Source of the DNA: Bacteroides sp. | Lineage (GTDB): Bacteria; Bacteroidota; Bacteroidia; Bacteroidales; Muribaculaceae | Direction of reading: 5' to 3' | DNA length: 64,000 nucleotides | Assembly (NCBI GenBank): GCA_014803765.1 | Contig: JAAVBC010000024.1 | Coordinates: 1-64,000, forward strand | Part shown: positions 9,074 through 18,832 of the stretch, piece by piece | How the letters are laid out: each line of letters opens with the position of its first letter | Numbering within the stretch: position 1 is the stretch's first letter | Notes under the pieces: generated by a model | Seen by the model: the letters and a program-made list of their open reading frames with translations, nothing else | Told to the model about the DNA's origin: nothing | The model's database searches: none | Made by a program: the position numbers and the translations under genes

Positions 9074-10291
9074 TTAATGGATTGTAAGGCGGCAGAGGGG
9101 AGAATTGACCAGCATTTCAGCCACGTCGCGCAGTTGAGCCGGAGTGACCTCACGCAATCGACTCGTCATGGTCTCAATATCATGAATCTCGCCATAATAC
9201 ATCAGGCTCTTTGCCATAGACATTGACATATTTTCCTTATTGTCAGAGCTGACGAGGAGCTGCCCGCAATACTGATTGACTATTGCCTCGAAAGCGCGAT
9301 GCGAGAGAGTCGAATCGGCAAGCTTAAGGAGTTCGCGTCTGATTATTCCCAGACACTTATTGACATCCGCAGCGTCACACCCGAAATAAATCTGCATAAG
9401 ACCCGCATCCGAGAGGAGAGCCACATTGGAATCGACCGTATAGACCAATCCGCGTTTCTCACGCAATTCCCGGTTTAGTCGGGAGTTCATGCAAGGACCT
9501 CCCAGGTAGTTGTTAAGCAGGAAAAGCGGGAAGCGGCGGGAGTCATTTCTGCCGAAAATCCGGCGCCCTACTATTGTGTGAGCCTGATGCCCCTTTCTGT
9601 CGCTGACGATATCGAATCCGGCGGTAGGGGGAGGAGCGAGGCGATTAGAAGGAGAAGTCGGGAAATGCAGGCTTCCGAAATATTTCTCAAGAAGACGCAG
9701 AATCTTCTCCGGAGAGGAAGGGTCGGCAACATAGACCACCATGTTGCCGGGTGTATAATACCTGTCGATAAAACGTCGGCAATCCTCCGAAGTCAGAGAA
9801 TCGACACTTTCAGGGGAGCCGAGGATATTATGAGCGAGCGCCGAACCGGCGTATGCAGCTTCCTCGAACTCATCGAAAATAGAGTCAGCGGGGGAATCCA
9901 GATAAGAATTAATTTCATCCTTCACCACCTCACGCTCCATCTCCAGCTCTTTAGCCGGGAATCGGGAATCGGCAATAATATCGGCGAGAAGTTCCAGCGC
10001 ACGTTCAGGCATTCCTGCCGGGGCATTAGTATAGATAAGAGTTTCCTCCTTAGAAGTATAGGCATTAAGTTCCCCTCCGACACTCTCCATACGATTGGAG
10101 ATATGCCAGGAGCGGCGAGTGGAGGTTCCCTTAAAAATGGTGTGCTCCACAAAATGAGCGAGGCCCTGACGGTCGGCAGGTTCATCGCGGCTACCGGCGT
10201 TGATTGCGACGCCGATGTATGATACATGACTTTCCGGAGCTGTCTTTACGGCAGCTCTCAGACCATTAGAAAGAGTGAATATATTAATCAT
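9074..10291 (-). CDS. M16-family zinc peptidase
   Basis: HFVEHTIFKGT (HxxEH inverted zinc motif). Confidence 0.92.
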   Translation of the reverse strand: MINIFTLSNGLRAAVKTAPESHVSYIGVAINAGSRDEPADRQGLAHFVEHTIFKGTSTRRSWHISNRMESVGGELNAYTSKEETLIYTNAPAGMPERALELLADIIADSRFPAKELEMEREVVKDEINSYLDSPADSIFDEFEEAAYAGSALAHNILGSPESVDSLTSEDCRRFIDRYYTPGNMVVYVADPSSPEKILRLLEKYFGSLHFPTSPSNRLAPPPTAGFDIVSDRKGHQAHTIVGRRIFGRNDSRRFPLFLLNNYLGGPCMNSRLNRELREKRGLVYTVDSNVALLSDAGLMQIYFGCDAADVNKCLGIIRRELLKLADSTLSHRAFEAIVNQYCGQLLVSSDNKENMSMSMAKSLMYYGEIHDIETMTSRLREVTPAQLRDVAEMLVNSPLCRLTIH

Positions 10292-10371
10292 CGGACTACA
10301 AAATTACTATAAAACGGGGAGAAAGTATTGATATAAATGTCAAAAAGTGTTGAGTTGCGAAAAAAAGTGAT

Positions 10372-10379
10372 TATATTTG
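10372..10379 (+). promoter_or_regulatory. -7 box TATATTTG with TTG at 10350-10352
   Basis: TTG-N19-TATATTTG. Confidence 0.65.
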
Positions 10380-10424
10380 CACGATAAAGGAGTGGAAAAA
10401 GGGGGATTGACAAGACCCGACATC

Positions 10425-10970
10425 ATGAAAATTAAAAAAGTCGGCAAGAAAGTCGGCGATCAAATACTTCATAACGACAACTTTATTTTCACGTTCCTGA
10501 GGAGCGGCGTATCGTCGCAGGCATCGGGCTGGACTGATTTTGCCGTGAGTTTCGTCTTTTTTGCATGGGTGAATCTCAGTGCATGGCTGTCGACGGCTAT
10601 AGGAGCGGTCGCCGGGGGTGTCGTAAACTGCATCATCAACTATCGCTTCACGTTCCATGCCGCCGGGCTTGACTGGCGTGCGATAATCGTGAAATATGCA
10701 CTTGTCTGGATCGGGAGTCTGCTTCTTAATTCCTTTGGCACAGAATTGCTTTTCTACGTCATCCGTGATTGGGACTGGCTTGAGACGATAGGTTTCAAGC
10801 ACGACGGCTATTTTGCCGCCGCCCGATTGTTTGTATCCTTAGTCGTGTCGTGGGGATGGAATTTTATACTCCAGCGATATTTTGTATACAGAGCAAGCTG
10901 GTTCGACGAGTATGCTATAGAATTTATGTCACGATTAGGCTGGAAGACCGAGGTCAGCTCCAAGAGATAA
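10425..10970 (+). CDS. GtrA-like membrane protein
   Basis: SGVSSQASGWTDFAVSFVFFAWVNLSAWLSTAIGAVAGGVVNCIINYRFTF; start set to ATG 10425 (in frame with track ORF 10377). Confidence 0.75.
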   Translation: MKIKKVGKKVGDQILHNDNFIFTFLRSGVSSQASGWTDFAVSFVFFAWVNLSAWLSTAIGAVAGGVVNCIINYRFTFHAAGLDWRAIIVKYALVWIGSLLLNSFGTELLFYVIRDWDWLETIGFKHDGYFAAARLFVSLVVSWGWNFILQRYFVYRASWFDEYAIEFMSRLGWKTEVSSKR

Positions 10971-11024
10971 TAATTTAACGGGTAGGATTCAATAAAAATC
11001 AATAAAAAGTTAGAAGAGGAATAG

Positions 11025-12056
11025 TTAATTTTCAATTTTCCTGATTATATTCTGAATTTTATAGGAAAGATCGCGGAAAGTCAGCGCCATAGGGGAGAGG
11101 AAAGGGATTTCAGGAGCCATTAGCGGCCGCAGCTTGGACTTCATGGAGGTCGAAAATAATCGGAGTTTGCCCGGATAACATTTTATTTCAATGATTTTGG
11201 AGAGATTCGCCGGTTCGCCGTCAAAATGGACGGCACCCTCATGATTGCGTATAATTTTGAGGGTTTGTGCGCGGAAGGTGGTAGTGGCGAATTCAGAATG
11301 TCCGATCATTCCTGATAGCATCCCGATAGCTGCCATTGCATTTTCCAGCACGGAGCCATTATGGACCACAGTCACATCCAGCATTCCGTCCTTGATGGAA
11401 GCCTGCGGGGCGATATAGGCATTATTGCCATATTGCGAAGCGTTGCAGACCGCAATTATAAGTGCCTTCTCAGTGATGCGTGTCCCATTGGCGATGATCG
11501 TGTACGTGTCCGGGTGATAGCGCGAATATTCCTCTAAAGTAGTGATGATATAATTCTTCAAGCCTCTTCCGGGGCGTGAATTGAACTTCTCCGTGACTTC
11601 GGCATCGAAGCCTACACCGAAAGTACAGAAAAACGGTCGGGAATTGGCAGAAGCATAATCAGCATCCAGAACCCTGTCTTCAGCAATAACCTTAAAAGCC
11701 CCTTTCACTGTCAGAGGGATTCCAAGATGGCGGGCGAGTCCGTTGCCTGATCCAAGCGGGATGATTCCAAGGACAGTGCGGGTGTCGCGCACACCGCGAG
11801 CCACTTCATTGACAGTCCCGTCCCCTCCGCAGGCAATCACCCCGTAATAGCCCGAGCCCGCGGCAAGAGCCGCAAGTTCCGTGGCGTGTCCGGCATGAGT
11901 AGTAAAACGCACATCCACATCATACGCCTTCCTCACTCCGTCGCGATCAATATACGTCAGCTCTTCAGCCGACTCAATGATGGAGGAATGAAGATTGCGA
12001 TGAGCATTCACACCCGCTTTCGGGTTAATGATGATCATTAATTTTCGTGTCTTCAT
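11025..12056 (-). CDS. Diacylglycerol kinase-family lipid kinase
   Basis: IIINPKAG...ACGGDGTVNEVARGV...LGIIPLGSGNGLARHLGIPL. Confidence 0.92.
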   Translation of the reverse strand: MKTRKLMIIINPKAGVNAHRNLHSSIIESAEELTYIDRDGVRKAYDVDVRFTTHAGHATELAALAAGSGYYGVIACGGDGTVNEVARGVRDTRTVLGIIPLGSGNGLARHLGIPLTVKGAFKVIAEDRVLDADYASANSRPFFCTFGVGFDAEVTEKFNSRPGRGLKNYIITTLEEYSRYHPDTYTIIANGTRITEKALIIAVCNASQYGNNAYIAPQASIKDGMLDVTVVHNGSVLENAMAAIGMLSGMIGHSEFATTTFRAQTLKIIRNHEGAVHFDGEPANLSKIIEIKCYPGKLRLFSTSMKSKLRPLMAPEIPFLSPMALTFRDLSYKIQNIIRKIEN

Positions 12057-12171
12057 TTTACTCGGTTACTTGCGCAGGTCCAATTCATAATTAGATAACA
12101 AAATTAAACAAAAAAAGTCAGACATTGAAAAATTGAATGCAACAGCCTGAGGACAATTCATTAAAAAATAG

Positions 12172-12179
12172 TAAATTTG
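12172..12179 (+). promoter_or_regulatory. -7 box TAAATTTG
   Basis: Consensus match upstream of the DUF6377-like gene. Confidence 0.45.
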
Positions 12180-12249
12180 CAATGGTTAAAAAACTCTCTG
12201 ATAAACTTCTGATAAACTATAGTCTTAACTAACATAAGTCTTACATGAT

Positions 12250-13866
12250 ATGAATAGCCATAGAAACTCAGTTCTTTACGTTGCTGTAATAGCGATGATG
12301 TTTGCCCTGATCGGGTGTGGAGGGCGCAGCTCGTCGTCGCGCCGGGTGAAACTCCCCGAAAAAGAACTTAATCTGCTTGATAAAGCCATAAAGGCATCCA
12401 ATTTATACATGAGCGATAAGACCGCACAAATAGATTCAGTCAAGCATGAGTTTGAATTGCTTGTCTCGACGGATTATATGCGACGTTGGAAATTTGCAAG
12501 CCGGCTTGCAGAATTATATCTTCCGGTGAGAGCGGACTCATCCCTTCACTATGCGGAAAAGGCTTATCATATAGCCATGCAGGGTAATCTTCCGGAGGAA
12601 GCGGCAAAAAGTCGGATTGCAAGAATCAATGCACTCAGCACAGCGGGCATTTTCGCACGTGCAGTTGCTGAGTTCGATTCCATATCCAAGAATCCGATGA
12701 CTCCGGAGATGAAGCTCAGCTATTGGAGTGCCGGACGCAAACTCTACGGATATATGCGGGCATACGTCGAAGGGGATAAAGAATTCTTTTCGCAATATTC
12801 AACGAAGTATTTTCAATACGACGATTCCTTAGCGATGCATCTTCCCGCCTCAGATAAATATCGTCAGTTCTATGAAGCGGAAAAACTTGTCAGTCGCGGA
12901 GACTACGACCGTGCTTCCAAAATTTTGAATCAATTATGTGAGACACTTCCGGAGGAGAGTAATCTCTACGGCATGGCGGCGTTTCAAATCGGAATATTGA
13001 ATCAAAAACAGGGGAATGCCACGGAGTATGCCTCCTATCTTGCGAAAGCCGCAATTTCAGATATCAAAGGGTGTGTGAAAGATGGACTGGCACTCCCGAC
13101 ACTTGCAGAATGGCTCTATCATGAAGGAGAGCTTGATGATGCTTTCCGATATATTAATTTTGCGCTTGAGGACGCAATGAGTGGAAATGTCAGAATGCGC
13201 ACAGTCACGATTGCAGCTCTTCTGCCCTTGATTGATGATGCATATAGAGAAAAAATCAATGCTTCCCGCGACGAGCTGATGATATATTTCCTTCTTGTCA
13301 CATTCCTGTTGGTGCTGACTGTCGGACTTTTGATTGTTCTTATGAGAGTCGTGCGTCGCGGCAGAATTTCGGCGCTGAAACTATCGCGTACGACTGAGTT
13401 GCAGGATACATATATCGGGCACTTTGTCGAACTCTGCTCGGGCTATGCCAATCGACTGTCGACACTCCAGAAACTCGTCACTCGAAAGCTGGCTGCCGGG
13501 CAGACTGACGAATTGCAGCAAATGATAAAAAATGGAAAATTCACGGAGAATGATGAATTCTACAAAATATTCGATTCCGCGTTTCTTGACATCTATCCCG
13601 ATTTCATAGAGAATATAAATAATCTTCTGCGTCCCGAGGAGCGCGTTGAGCCCAAAAAGGAGAAGGAACTCTCACCCGAATTCCGAGTGTATGCGTTCGT
13701 CAGATTGGGCGTGGAAGAATCGACGCGCATTGCGCATATACTTAATTACAGCGTAAGCACAGTGTATGCCTATCGGAATAGAATGCGCAATAGGGCGATC
13801 GATCGTGAGAACTTCGACCGGCTTGTGATGCTCATCGGTAAAGAGGATAAAAATGCCGAGATATAA
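12250..13866 (+). CDS. DUF6377-like TPR/transmembrane regulator with C-terminal HTH-like region
   Basis: LLDKAIKASNLYMSDKTAQIDSVKHEFE..., TM ~ LVTFLLVLTVGLLIVLM, C-term RLGVEESTRIAHILNYSVSTVYAYRNRMRNRA. Confidence 0.75.
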   Translation: MNSHRNSVLYVAVIAMMFALIGCGGRSSSSRRVKLPEKELNLLDKAIKASNLYMSDKTAQIDSVKHEFELLVSTDYMRRWKFASRLAELYLPVRADSSLHYAEKAYHIAMQGNLPEEAAKSRIARINALSTAGIFARAVAEFDSISKNPMTPEMKLSYWSAGRKLYGYMRAYVEGDKEFFSQYSTKYFQYDDSLAMHLPASDKYRQFYEAEKLVSRGDYDRASKILNQLCETLPEESNLYGMAAFQIGILNQKQGNATEYASYLAKAAISDIKGCVKDGLALPTLAEWLYHEGELDDAFRYINFALEDAMSGNVRMRTVTIAALLPLIDDAYREKINASRDELMIYFLLVTFLLVLTVGLLIVLMRVVRRGRISALKLSRTTELQDTYIGHFVELCSGYANRLSTLQKLVTRKLAAGQTDELQQMIKNGKFTENDEFYKIFDSAFLDIYPDFIENINNLLRPEERVEPKKEKELSPEFRVYAFVRLGVEESTRIAHILNYSVSTVYAYRNRMRNRAIDRENFDRLVMLIGKEDKNAEI

Positions 13867-14130
13867 ACAGATTAAGTCGGTCGGTGGATGTAGGCTCTTG
13901 ACCCGAATTGCAGAATTGATAGTAAACATAATTTATGAGATTTCAAAGCAAATCGGGGAGAATCTAAAAATAAGATATTTTCGATGTCGTGAAAAAACAC
14001 TAAAAAATCTTATTTTTGATTGATACAAGATGGTTATATAGACTTATATTTGCAATTTGTAAGTATTTGATTATTAGGGTTGATTATAAATTTTAACTTA
14101 TATATCACCTTTTACTTTTATTATAATGCT

Positions 14131-14160
14131 TTGAGATTGAAGAAAAGTGATGTAATTTTG
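14131..14160 (+). promoter_or_regulatory. Bacteroidetes promoter TTG-N19-TAATTTTG
   Basis: TTG 14131-14133, TAATTTTG 14153-14160. A second possible -7 box, TATATTTG, is at 14045-14052. Confidence 0.65.
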
Positions 14161-14165
14161 CATTG

Positions 14166-14428
14166 TTGATAATTCATAAAGACTTCGGGAGCGAAGTCAA
14201 TCCCGGTAGAGTTCCGGTAGGAATCGGGTCGGGATAGGAATTGGATCAAAGACATACTCTTTCTTAATTAACTAAATTCTCAAAGGCAAACGCCATTAAG
14301 GCGATAGATTATAAGGTTAGTAAAGGTGTAATAAAGAAAAACGATAAAATCGTTTATGTTAGGTTTGTAGAAATAAATTTGATTCGCAATGCGGCAGACT
14401 CACTTGTGAAAGTGGTCTGCTTTTTTTT
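14166..14428 (+). ncRNA. Candidate structured ncRNA, no credible ORF
   Basis: Promoter upstream, hairpins gacttc/gaagtc, atcccg/cgggat, aaacgat/atcgttt, ends at an intrinsic terminator. Confidence 0.45.
14394..14428 (+). terminator. Intrinsic terminator
   Basis: gcagactcac ttgtgaaa gtggtctgc + 8-T run. Confidence 0.85.
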
Positions 14429-14440
14429 ATGGGGTTATGG

Positions 14441-14686
14441 AGCCCGAGCATAGCTCGGCGCGTCAACGCTTCGCTTCCGGCTTTTGCGGGAGCGGAGGGG
14501 GGATTGCAGGGGGATTGGAGGGAGCCCGAGCATAGCTCGGCGCGTCAACGCTTCGCTTCCGGCCTTTGCGGGAGCGGAGGGGGGATTGCAGGGGGATTGG
14601 AGGGAGCCCGAGCAGAGCCCGGCGCGTCAACGCTTCGCTTCCGGCGTTTGCGGGAGCGGAGAGGGAATTACAGGAGGGATTATAGG
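14441..14686. repeat. Three tandem copies of an 82-bp unit containing the palindrome ccgagcATAgctcgg
   Basis: Units start at 14441, 14523, 14605 (agcccgagca...); third copy slightly degenerate. Confidence 0.9.
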
Positions 14687-14706
14687 GTGGGGGCTTACAG
14701 GGGGAA

Positions 14707-15096
14707 TTACAGATGCTTGCCGAGGTAATATCCTAATGCGCAGCCGAAGAGACCGACAAAGAGGGTCATTGTGGCGAAGATGAGCCATGTGAAGAAATGC
14801 CCGTTTTCGTAATATTTTACGCTATCGAGGGTGAAGCTGGAGAAGGTGGAAAAGCCGCCGCAGAAGCCTGTCATCGTAATAAGGGCGAAGGATGTCTTTG
14901 TGTCGTCGCCCCAATCGCAATGAGTATTGATAAGCCATCCGGCGAAAATGCCAATAAGAAAGCATCCCAGAGAGTTAATAACCCATGTGGCGAACCCTAA
15001 GGGGGAGTTCTTAAGCAGGAGTTCGATAATGTAGCGGCAGACGGCTCCAAATCCCCCGGCTGCAGCTACCATGGCAATGCGTATCCAGATATTCAT
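14707..15096 (-). CDS. crcB: Fluoride exporter CrcB/Fluc
   Basis: GGFGAVCRYIIELLL...GTWVINSLGCFLIGI-type motif (ATWVINSLGCFLIGIFAG) and TGFCGGFSTFSSFTLD. Confidence 0.93.
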   Translation of the reverse strand: MNIWIRIAMVAAAGGFGAVCRYIIELLLKNSPLGFATWVINSLGCFLIGIFAGWLINTHCDWGDDTKTSFALITMTGFCGGFSTFSSFTLDSVKYYENGHFFTWLIFATMTLFVGLFGCALGYYLGKHL

Positions 15097-15201
15097 AGGT
15101 TTGGTTAATAAGAAAAGGATTACAGCTCGAAAGCCATAATCCTTTCATAAAATAAGCAAAGTGTTTTATTATTTTATGGAGTTTTGTCTAATCGTCAGGA
15201 A

Positions 15202-15882
15202 TTATTTGCCGAGGCGAGCATTCTCGCGCGCGATATAAGCTTCGATGCTCATGCCGTTGCCGAGAGAGAAGGAAGGATAAGAAGACTTGATTTGCTCGTA
15301 GCATTCAAGCGCTTTATTGTAATTCTTCTGTGCGTCATAGACATTAGCCTCTTTCCAGAGCACTACAGGAGCGATCTGATTGTTGCCTGAAGCGATGCGC
15401 AGAGCAGAATTGTAGGCTGAAAGAGCTGCGTCATACTGCTTGAGGTTGACGTTGGCATCGCCGAGGAGCACCTTCGCCTGCGCGTTAAGGACAGCATCAT
15501 CGCAAGAGAACTTGTCGAGATATTTTACGCACTCTTTATATTTGCCGAGATTATAATAGCTTGTGGCAGCCTGAATTGCTGCAAGTTTTCCTGCGTCGGT
15601 GCGGGAGTATTTATCTGCTACTTTTGCAAATTCAGCGGCAGCGATAGAATCATTGCCCATTGCTTTAGTCAGCACCTGATCATAAGCTGCCTGAGAATTC
15701 TTAACGAGGGGCACCTGATAGAGCCACATATAAGCGGCGCCGCAGACTGCGATTGCTGCGATGATTCCAAGAGCCCAATAGAGGATCTTTTTATTATTAG
15801 CCACTGTCTCGCCGGCATGGGTGAGTGAAGTGTTCAGGTTGTCGATAGCGTTAAGGTCCTGATTGTTTTCGTTATTTGCCAT
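15202..15882 (-). CDS. TPR-containing (YfgM/BamD-like) membrane protein
   Basis: Single TM near N-terminus then TPR-like repeats (YYNLGKYKECVKYLDKF..., NLKQYDAALSAYNSALRI). Confidence 0.7.
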   Translation of the reverse strand: MANNENNQDLNAIDNLNTSLTHAGETVANNKKILYWALGIIAAIAVCGAAYMWLYQVPLVKNSQAAYDQVLTKAMGNDSIAAAEFAKVADKYSRTDAGKLAAIQAATSYYNLGKYKECVKYLDKFSCDDAVLNAQAKVLLGDANVNLKQYDAALSAYNSALRIASGNNQIAPVVLWKEANVYDAQKNYNKALECYEQIKSSYPSFSLGNGMSIEAYIARENARLGK

Positions 15883-16121
15883 TTTTGTGTTTAAGTTTAA
15901 GATGCAATTTGACGAAATTCGGCGTCATTGCGCTCGTAAAGTGAGGTGCTGATAGAATCTCGTTTTGAATGGAAATTCAATCCACTTCCCTCTGAATTGC
16001 AAAGTTAGCAATAAAAAGCCGTTCCGACAATTATTTTTTCAAAAAAATCTGCACGAGAAGATTGAATAGGGGATATTTTTGTGAAAAATATGATATTGGC
16101 GCTTCTTATGGCTGCAATTAT

Positions 16122-17537
16122 TCAGAGAGTCTTTCGAAGTCGGGCGATGAGGATTCCCTGACGGTCGCGATATTTCGCAATTGTACGTCGGGATATATCA
16201 TGACCTCTTTCCAGCAGTATTTTGCGTATTTTTTCGTCCGAGAGGGGATGGCGTTTATCCTCTTTCTCTACGATTTCGGCAATCAGTGCCTCTACTTTAC
16301 GATTGGTCAGAGAATCATCGCTCTGACTCTCCTTTTCCGGACTCTTCTCTTCATTGCCTGAGTCAGTGACAGTGTCGCTGAAAAGAGATTTTACCGGCAT
16401 TATCGATCCCCAGGGAGTATCGACATATTTATTTGCAGTGGCGCGAGATATGACAGAGATGTCAAGTCCTGTGGCATTGCTTATATCGCGCAGCATCATC
16501 GGGCGCAGGGCATAGACATCTCCCGAATCGAAGAAATCCTTTTGATGATTTACGATTGCGGTGATTACGGTCAGCATAGTCTGCTGCCGCTGACGCAGAA
16601 TATCAATGAAATCCTTTGCATCGTTATAGCGGGAAGATATAAATTCCGTCCCTTTCTTCGGTCTGCCGCGCCTGCGTTCCACACCCCTCATGGCTTCCGA
16701 GAAACTCTCTTCAACTGCCAGCTCCGGGATTCTGTTGTTGAGCGATATAAATAGCTCATCCCCTTCGCCGGACACGACGAAATCCGGCACGATTATTCCG
16801 GCGGCAGTAGCGGCGTTGCCTCCGAAGGCAGCTCCCGGTTTCGGATTTAAAGTGAGAATAAGTTCATTAGCCCTTTCGAGACGATCTTTGGAAATGCGCA
16901 ATCCTGATATTATCTTGTGGCTATGGCGCATATAGAAAGGTTCGAAATAATCGGTCAGAATATTGATTGCATCCTGCCGCGCCTCGGAATCCGGGAGTCG
17001 CTGAAGTTGCAGGAGGAGTGTCTGACGCAGGTTTTCTCCCCCGATTCCGGGAGGGTCTAATTCTCTGACGATGCTCAGAGCCTTTTCCGCTGTCGGCAGG
17101 GGGATGTCGATATCCTGATTGAATGCAAGGTCATCTATTATACCGGAAAGCGGACGCTGCAGATATCCGTTGGAATCAAGATTCCCGACAATATACTTCG
17201 CGATATCCGCCAACTCTTTGGATATTTCCTTTTCGTCAATCTGACGCAGAAGATAATCGTAGAGAGATTCCGATTCATCAGGAGGTATGAAATCGAATGA
17301 AGGTCGGTCGGCGGAAGCGTTATTGGCATGGCGCAGATAGTAGGGGGTGTTATCGGAGAGCCGGCGGTCGGCTTCTCCTTCCGGATCAGCCACTTCCAGT
17401 GCCGGATTTGTCTCCAACTCATTCTCTACGGCTTCATCCAGTTCGGGCGCATTGAGTTCCAGCAGACGTACGAAACGGATCTGCTGGCGGGTCAGATGCT
17501 GACCTAATCGCTGGTTTTGTTGAAGTTCCTGAGCCAT
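16122..17537 (-). CDS. rpoN: RNA polymerase sigma-54 factor
   Basis: N-term Q/L-rich region I; PLSDEKIRKILLERGHDISRRTIAKYRDRQGI (variant RpoN box ISRRTIAKYR). Confidence 0.95.
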   Translation of the reverse strand: MAQELQQNQRLGQHLTRQQIRFVRLLELNAPELDEAVENELETNPALEVADPEGEADRRLSDNTPYYLRHANNASADRPSFDFIPPDESESLYDYLLRQIDEKEISKELADIAKYIVGNLDSNGYLQRPLSGIIDDLAFNQDIDIPLPTAEKALSIVRELDPPGIGGENLRQTLLLQLQRLPDSEARQDAINILTDYFEPFYMRHSHKIISGLRISKDRLERANELILTLNPKPGAAFGGNAATAAGIIVPDFVVSGEGDELFISLNNRIPELAVEESFSEAMRGVERRRGRPKKGTEFISSRYNDAKDFIDILRQRQQTMLTVITAIVNHQKDFFDSGDVYALRPMMLRDISNATGLDISVISRATANKYVDTPWGSIMPVKSLFSDTVTDSGNEEKSPEKESQSDDSLTNRKVEALIAEIVEKEDKRHPLSDEKIRKILLERGHDISRRTIAKYRDRQGILIARLRKTL

Positions 17538-17605
17538 ATTCTTTTATCTATCTTCAGCTGTTAAGGGGGGAGAGACGGATAATGGAAAAAGCAGCCTTAT
17601 GGATA

Positions 17606-18832
17606 TTATGCTTTGGGGAGTTCGATGCGGAAGACTGTGGCGATATGAGGTTCAGAGGATTTGACATAAATCTTTCCGCCATGATATTCCTCAATAATTC
17701 TTTTTACGAGAGTCAGTCCCAATCCCCAGCCCCGCTTTTTAGTTGTGAATCCGGGATTGAAAACGGTCTTGAAATTCTTGCGGGCAATTCCCTTGCCGTT
17801 ATCCTTAACCTCGATATAAACGCAATTTTTATCCGAGCCGGTCGATATATCGATTTTCCCTTCGCCATCCATAGCATCGACCGCATTCTTGGTGAGATTC
17901 TCCATAACCCATTCAAATAGAGGTCGGGAAAGTCTGACTCCATGATCATCCTCATCAAGATGCATAGTGATACTGACTTTGCCGGAAATACGATTCTTCA
18001 TATAATCCAGCGAACCGCTTACGACATCATTGAGATATTCAAGATTGAGTTCGGGCACACTGCCGATTTTTGAAAATCTTTCAGCGATAACCGACAGGCG
18101 CTTAACGTCCTTATCTATCTCGCGCGTGATTTCCGGATCTGCGCCGGTCGCTTCAAGGTATTGACTCCACGCCATGAGAGAGGAAATCGGAGTTCCGAGC
18201 TGATGGGCAGTCTCCTTCGACAGTCCCACCCACACCCTGTTTTGTTCGGCGCGTTTTGTATAGATGACTGCAATATATATAATGAGGATAAGGGTCAGCA
18301 TGACGGCGAGCTGGACGTAGGGGTAGAGTCCGAGACGCTTCAGCAAAATAGAATCCTCATAATAAATATATTGATAAGTGTTGTCGAAGATTTCGACCTC
18401 GATGAAATGCGGATTAGTCTGCGCCATGACATCGAGAGGGGTGTCGCCCCCGGGTGCCTTAAGGCGTTTGAGAAGGTAGGTCCGATTCTTTTCCGAAAGC
18501 TGTTCGAATCCCGGCTCGGCGGCGTCATTGCGATCCGGCAGATTGAAATTGCGATATTCAATAATATTGAAATTATCATCAGCTACCAGAACCGGGATGG
18601 AATTATTCTGCTCGATGATCGAAAGCAGAAACTCAAAATCCGCATCCGGCTGGGACTTGGCGAGACGCTCCGTCGCTTTAGCCCAGATATTCATTCTCTC
18701 TCTCTCCTGTTGGGCGAGAGCTTTCACAAGATTATTGCTGATGAGCATCACTGCGATTACGGCAATAAGGGCAATTACGAGGAAAATTACCTTTCCTGAG
18801 CGTTGATTGTCGTAGAGAGTTATCTTCTTCAT
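17606..18832 (-). CDS. Membrane sensor histidine kinase
   Basis: SKETAHQLGTPISSLMAWSQYLE (H-box), VMENLTKNAVDAM (N-box), KDNGKGIARKN, GWGLGLTLVKRII. Confidence 0.92.
   Translation of the reverse strand: MKKITLYDNQRSGKVIFLVIALIAVIAVMLISNNLVKALAQQERERMNIWAKATERLAKSQPDADFEFLLSIIEQNNSIPVLVADDNFNIIEYRNFNLPDRNDAAEPGFEQLSEKNRTYLLKRLKAPGGDTPLDVMAQTNPHFIEVEIFDNTYQYIYYEDSILLKRLGLYPYVQLAVMLTLILIIYIAVIYTKRAEQNRVWVGLSKETAHQLGTPISSLMAWSQYLEATGADPEITREIDKDVKRLSVIAERFSKIGSVPELNLEYLNDVVSGSLDYMKNRISGKVSITMHLDEDDHGVRLSRPLFEWVMENLTKNAVDAMDGEGKIDISTGSDKNCVYIEVKDNGKGIARKNFKTVFNPGFTTKKRGWGLGLTLVKRIIEEYHGGKIYVKSSEPHIATVFRIELPKA

Noticed and set aside
9578-10222. 214-aa plus-strand ORF
   Set aside because: Antisense to the M16 peptidase.
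14262-14440. Start-less open frame (LTKFSKANAIKAIDYKVSKGVIKKNDKIVYVRFVEINLIRNAADSLVKVVCFF)
   Set aside because: No ATG/GTG/TTG start and it runs through the terminator hairpin; kept only as an alternative explanation for the ncRNA candidate.
14441-14686. Possible CRISPR array
   Set aside because: Contiguous 82-bp tandem units without unique spacers and no cas genes nearby.
14429-14783. Two ~99-aa plus-strand ORFs
   Set aside because: They are translations of the 82-bp tandem repeat, with repetitive Arg/Gly-rich low-complexity products; one overlaps crcB antisense.
15097-15200. Fluoride riboswitch upstream of crcB
   Set aside because: No recognisable fluoride aptamer; the hairpin (aaaggatta...taatccttt) looks like a terminator-type inverted repeat of neighbouring genes.
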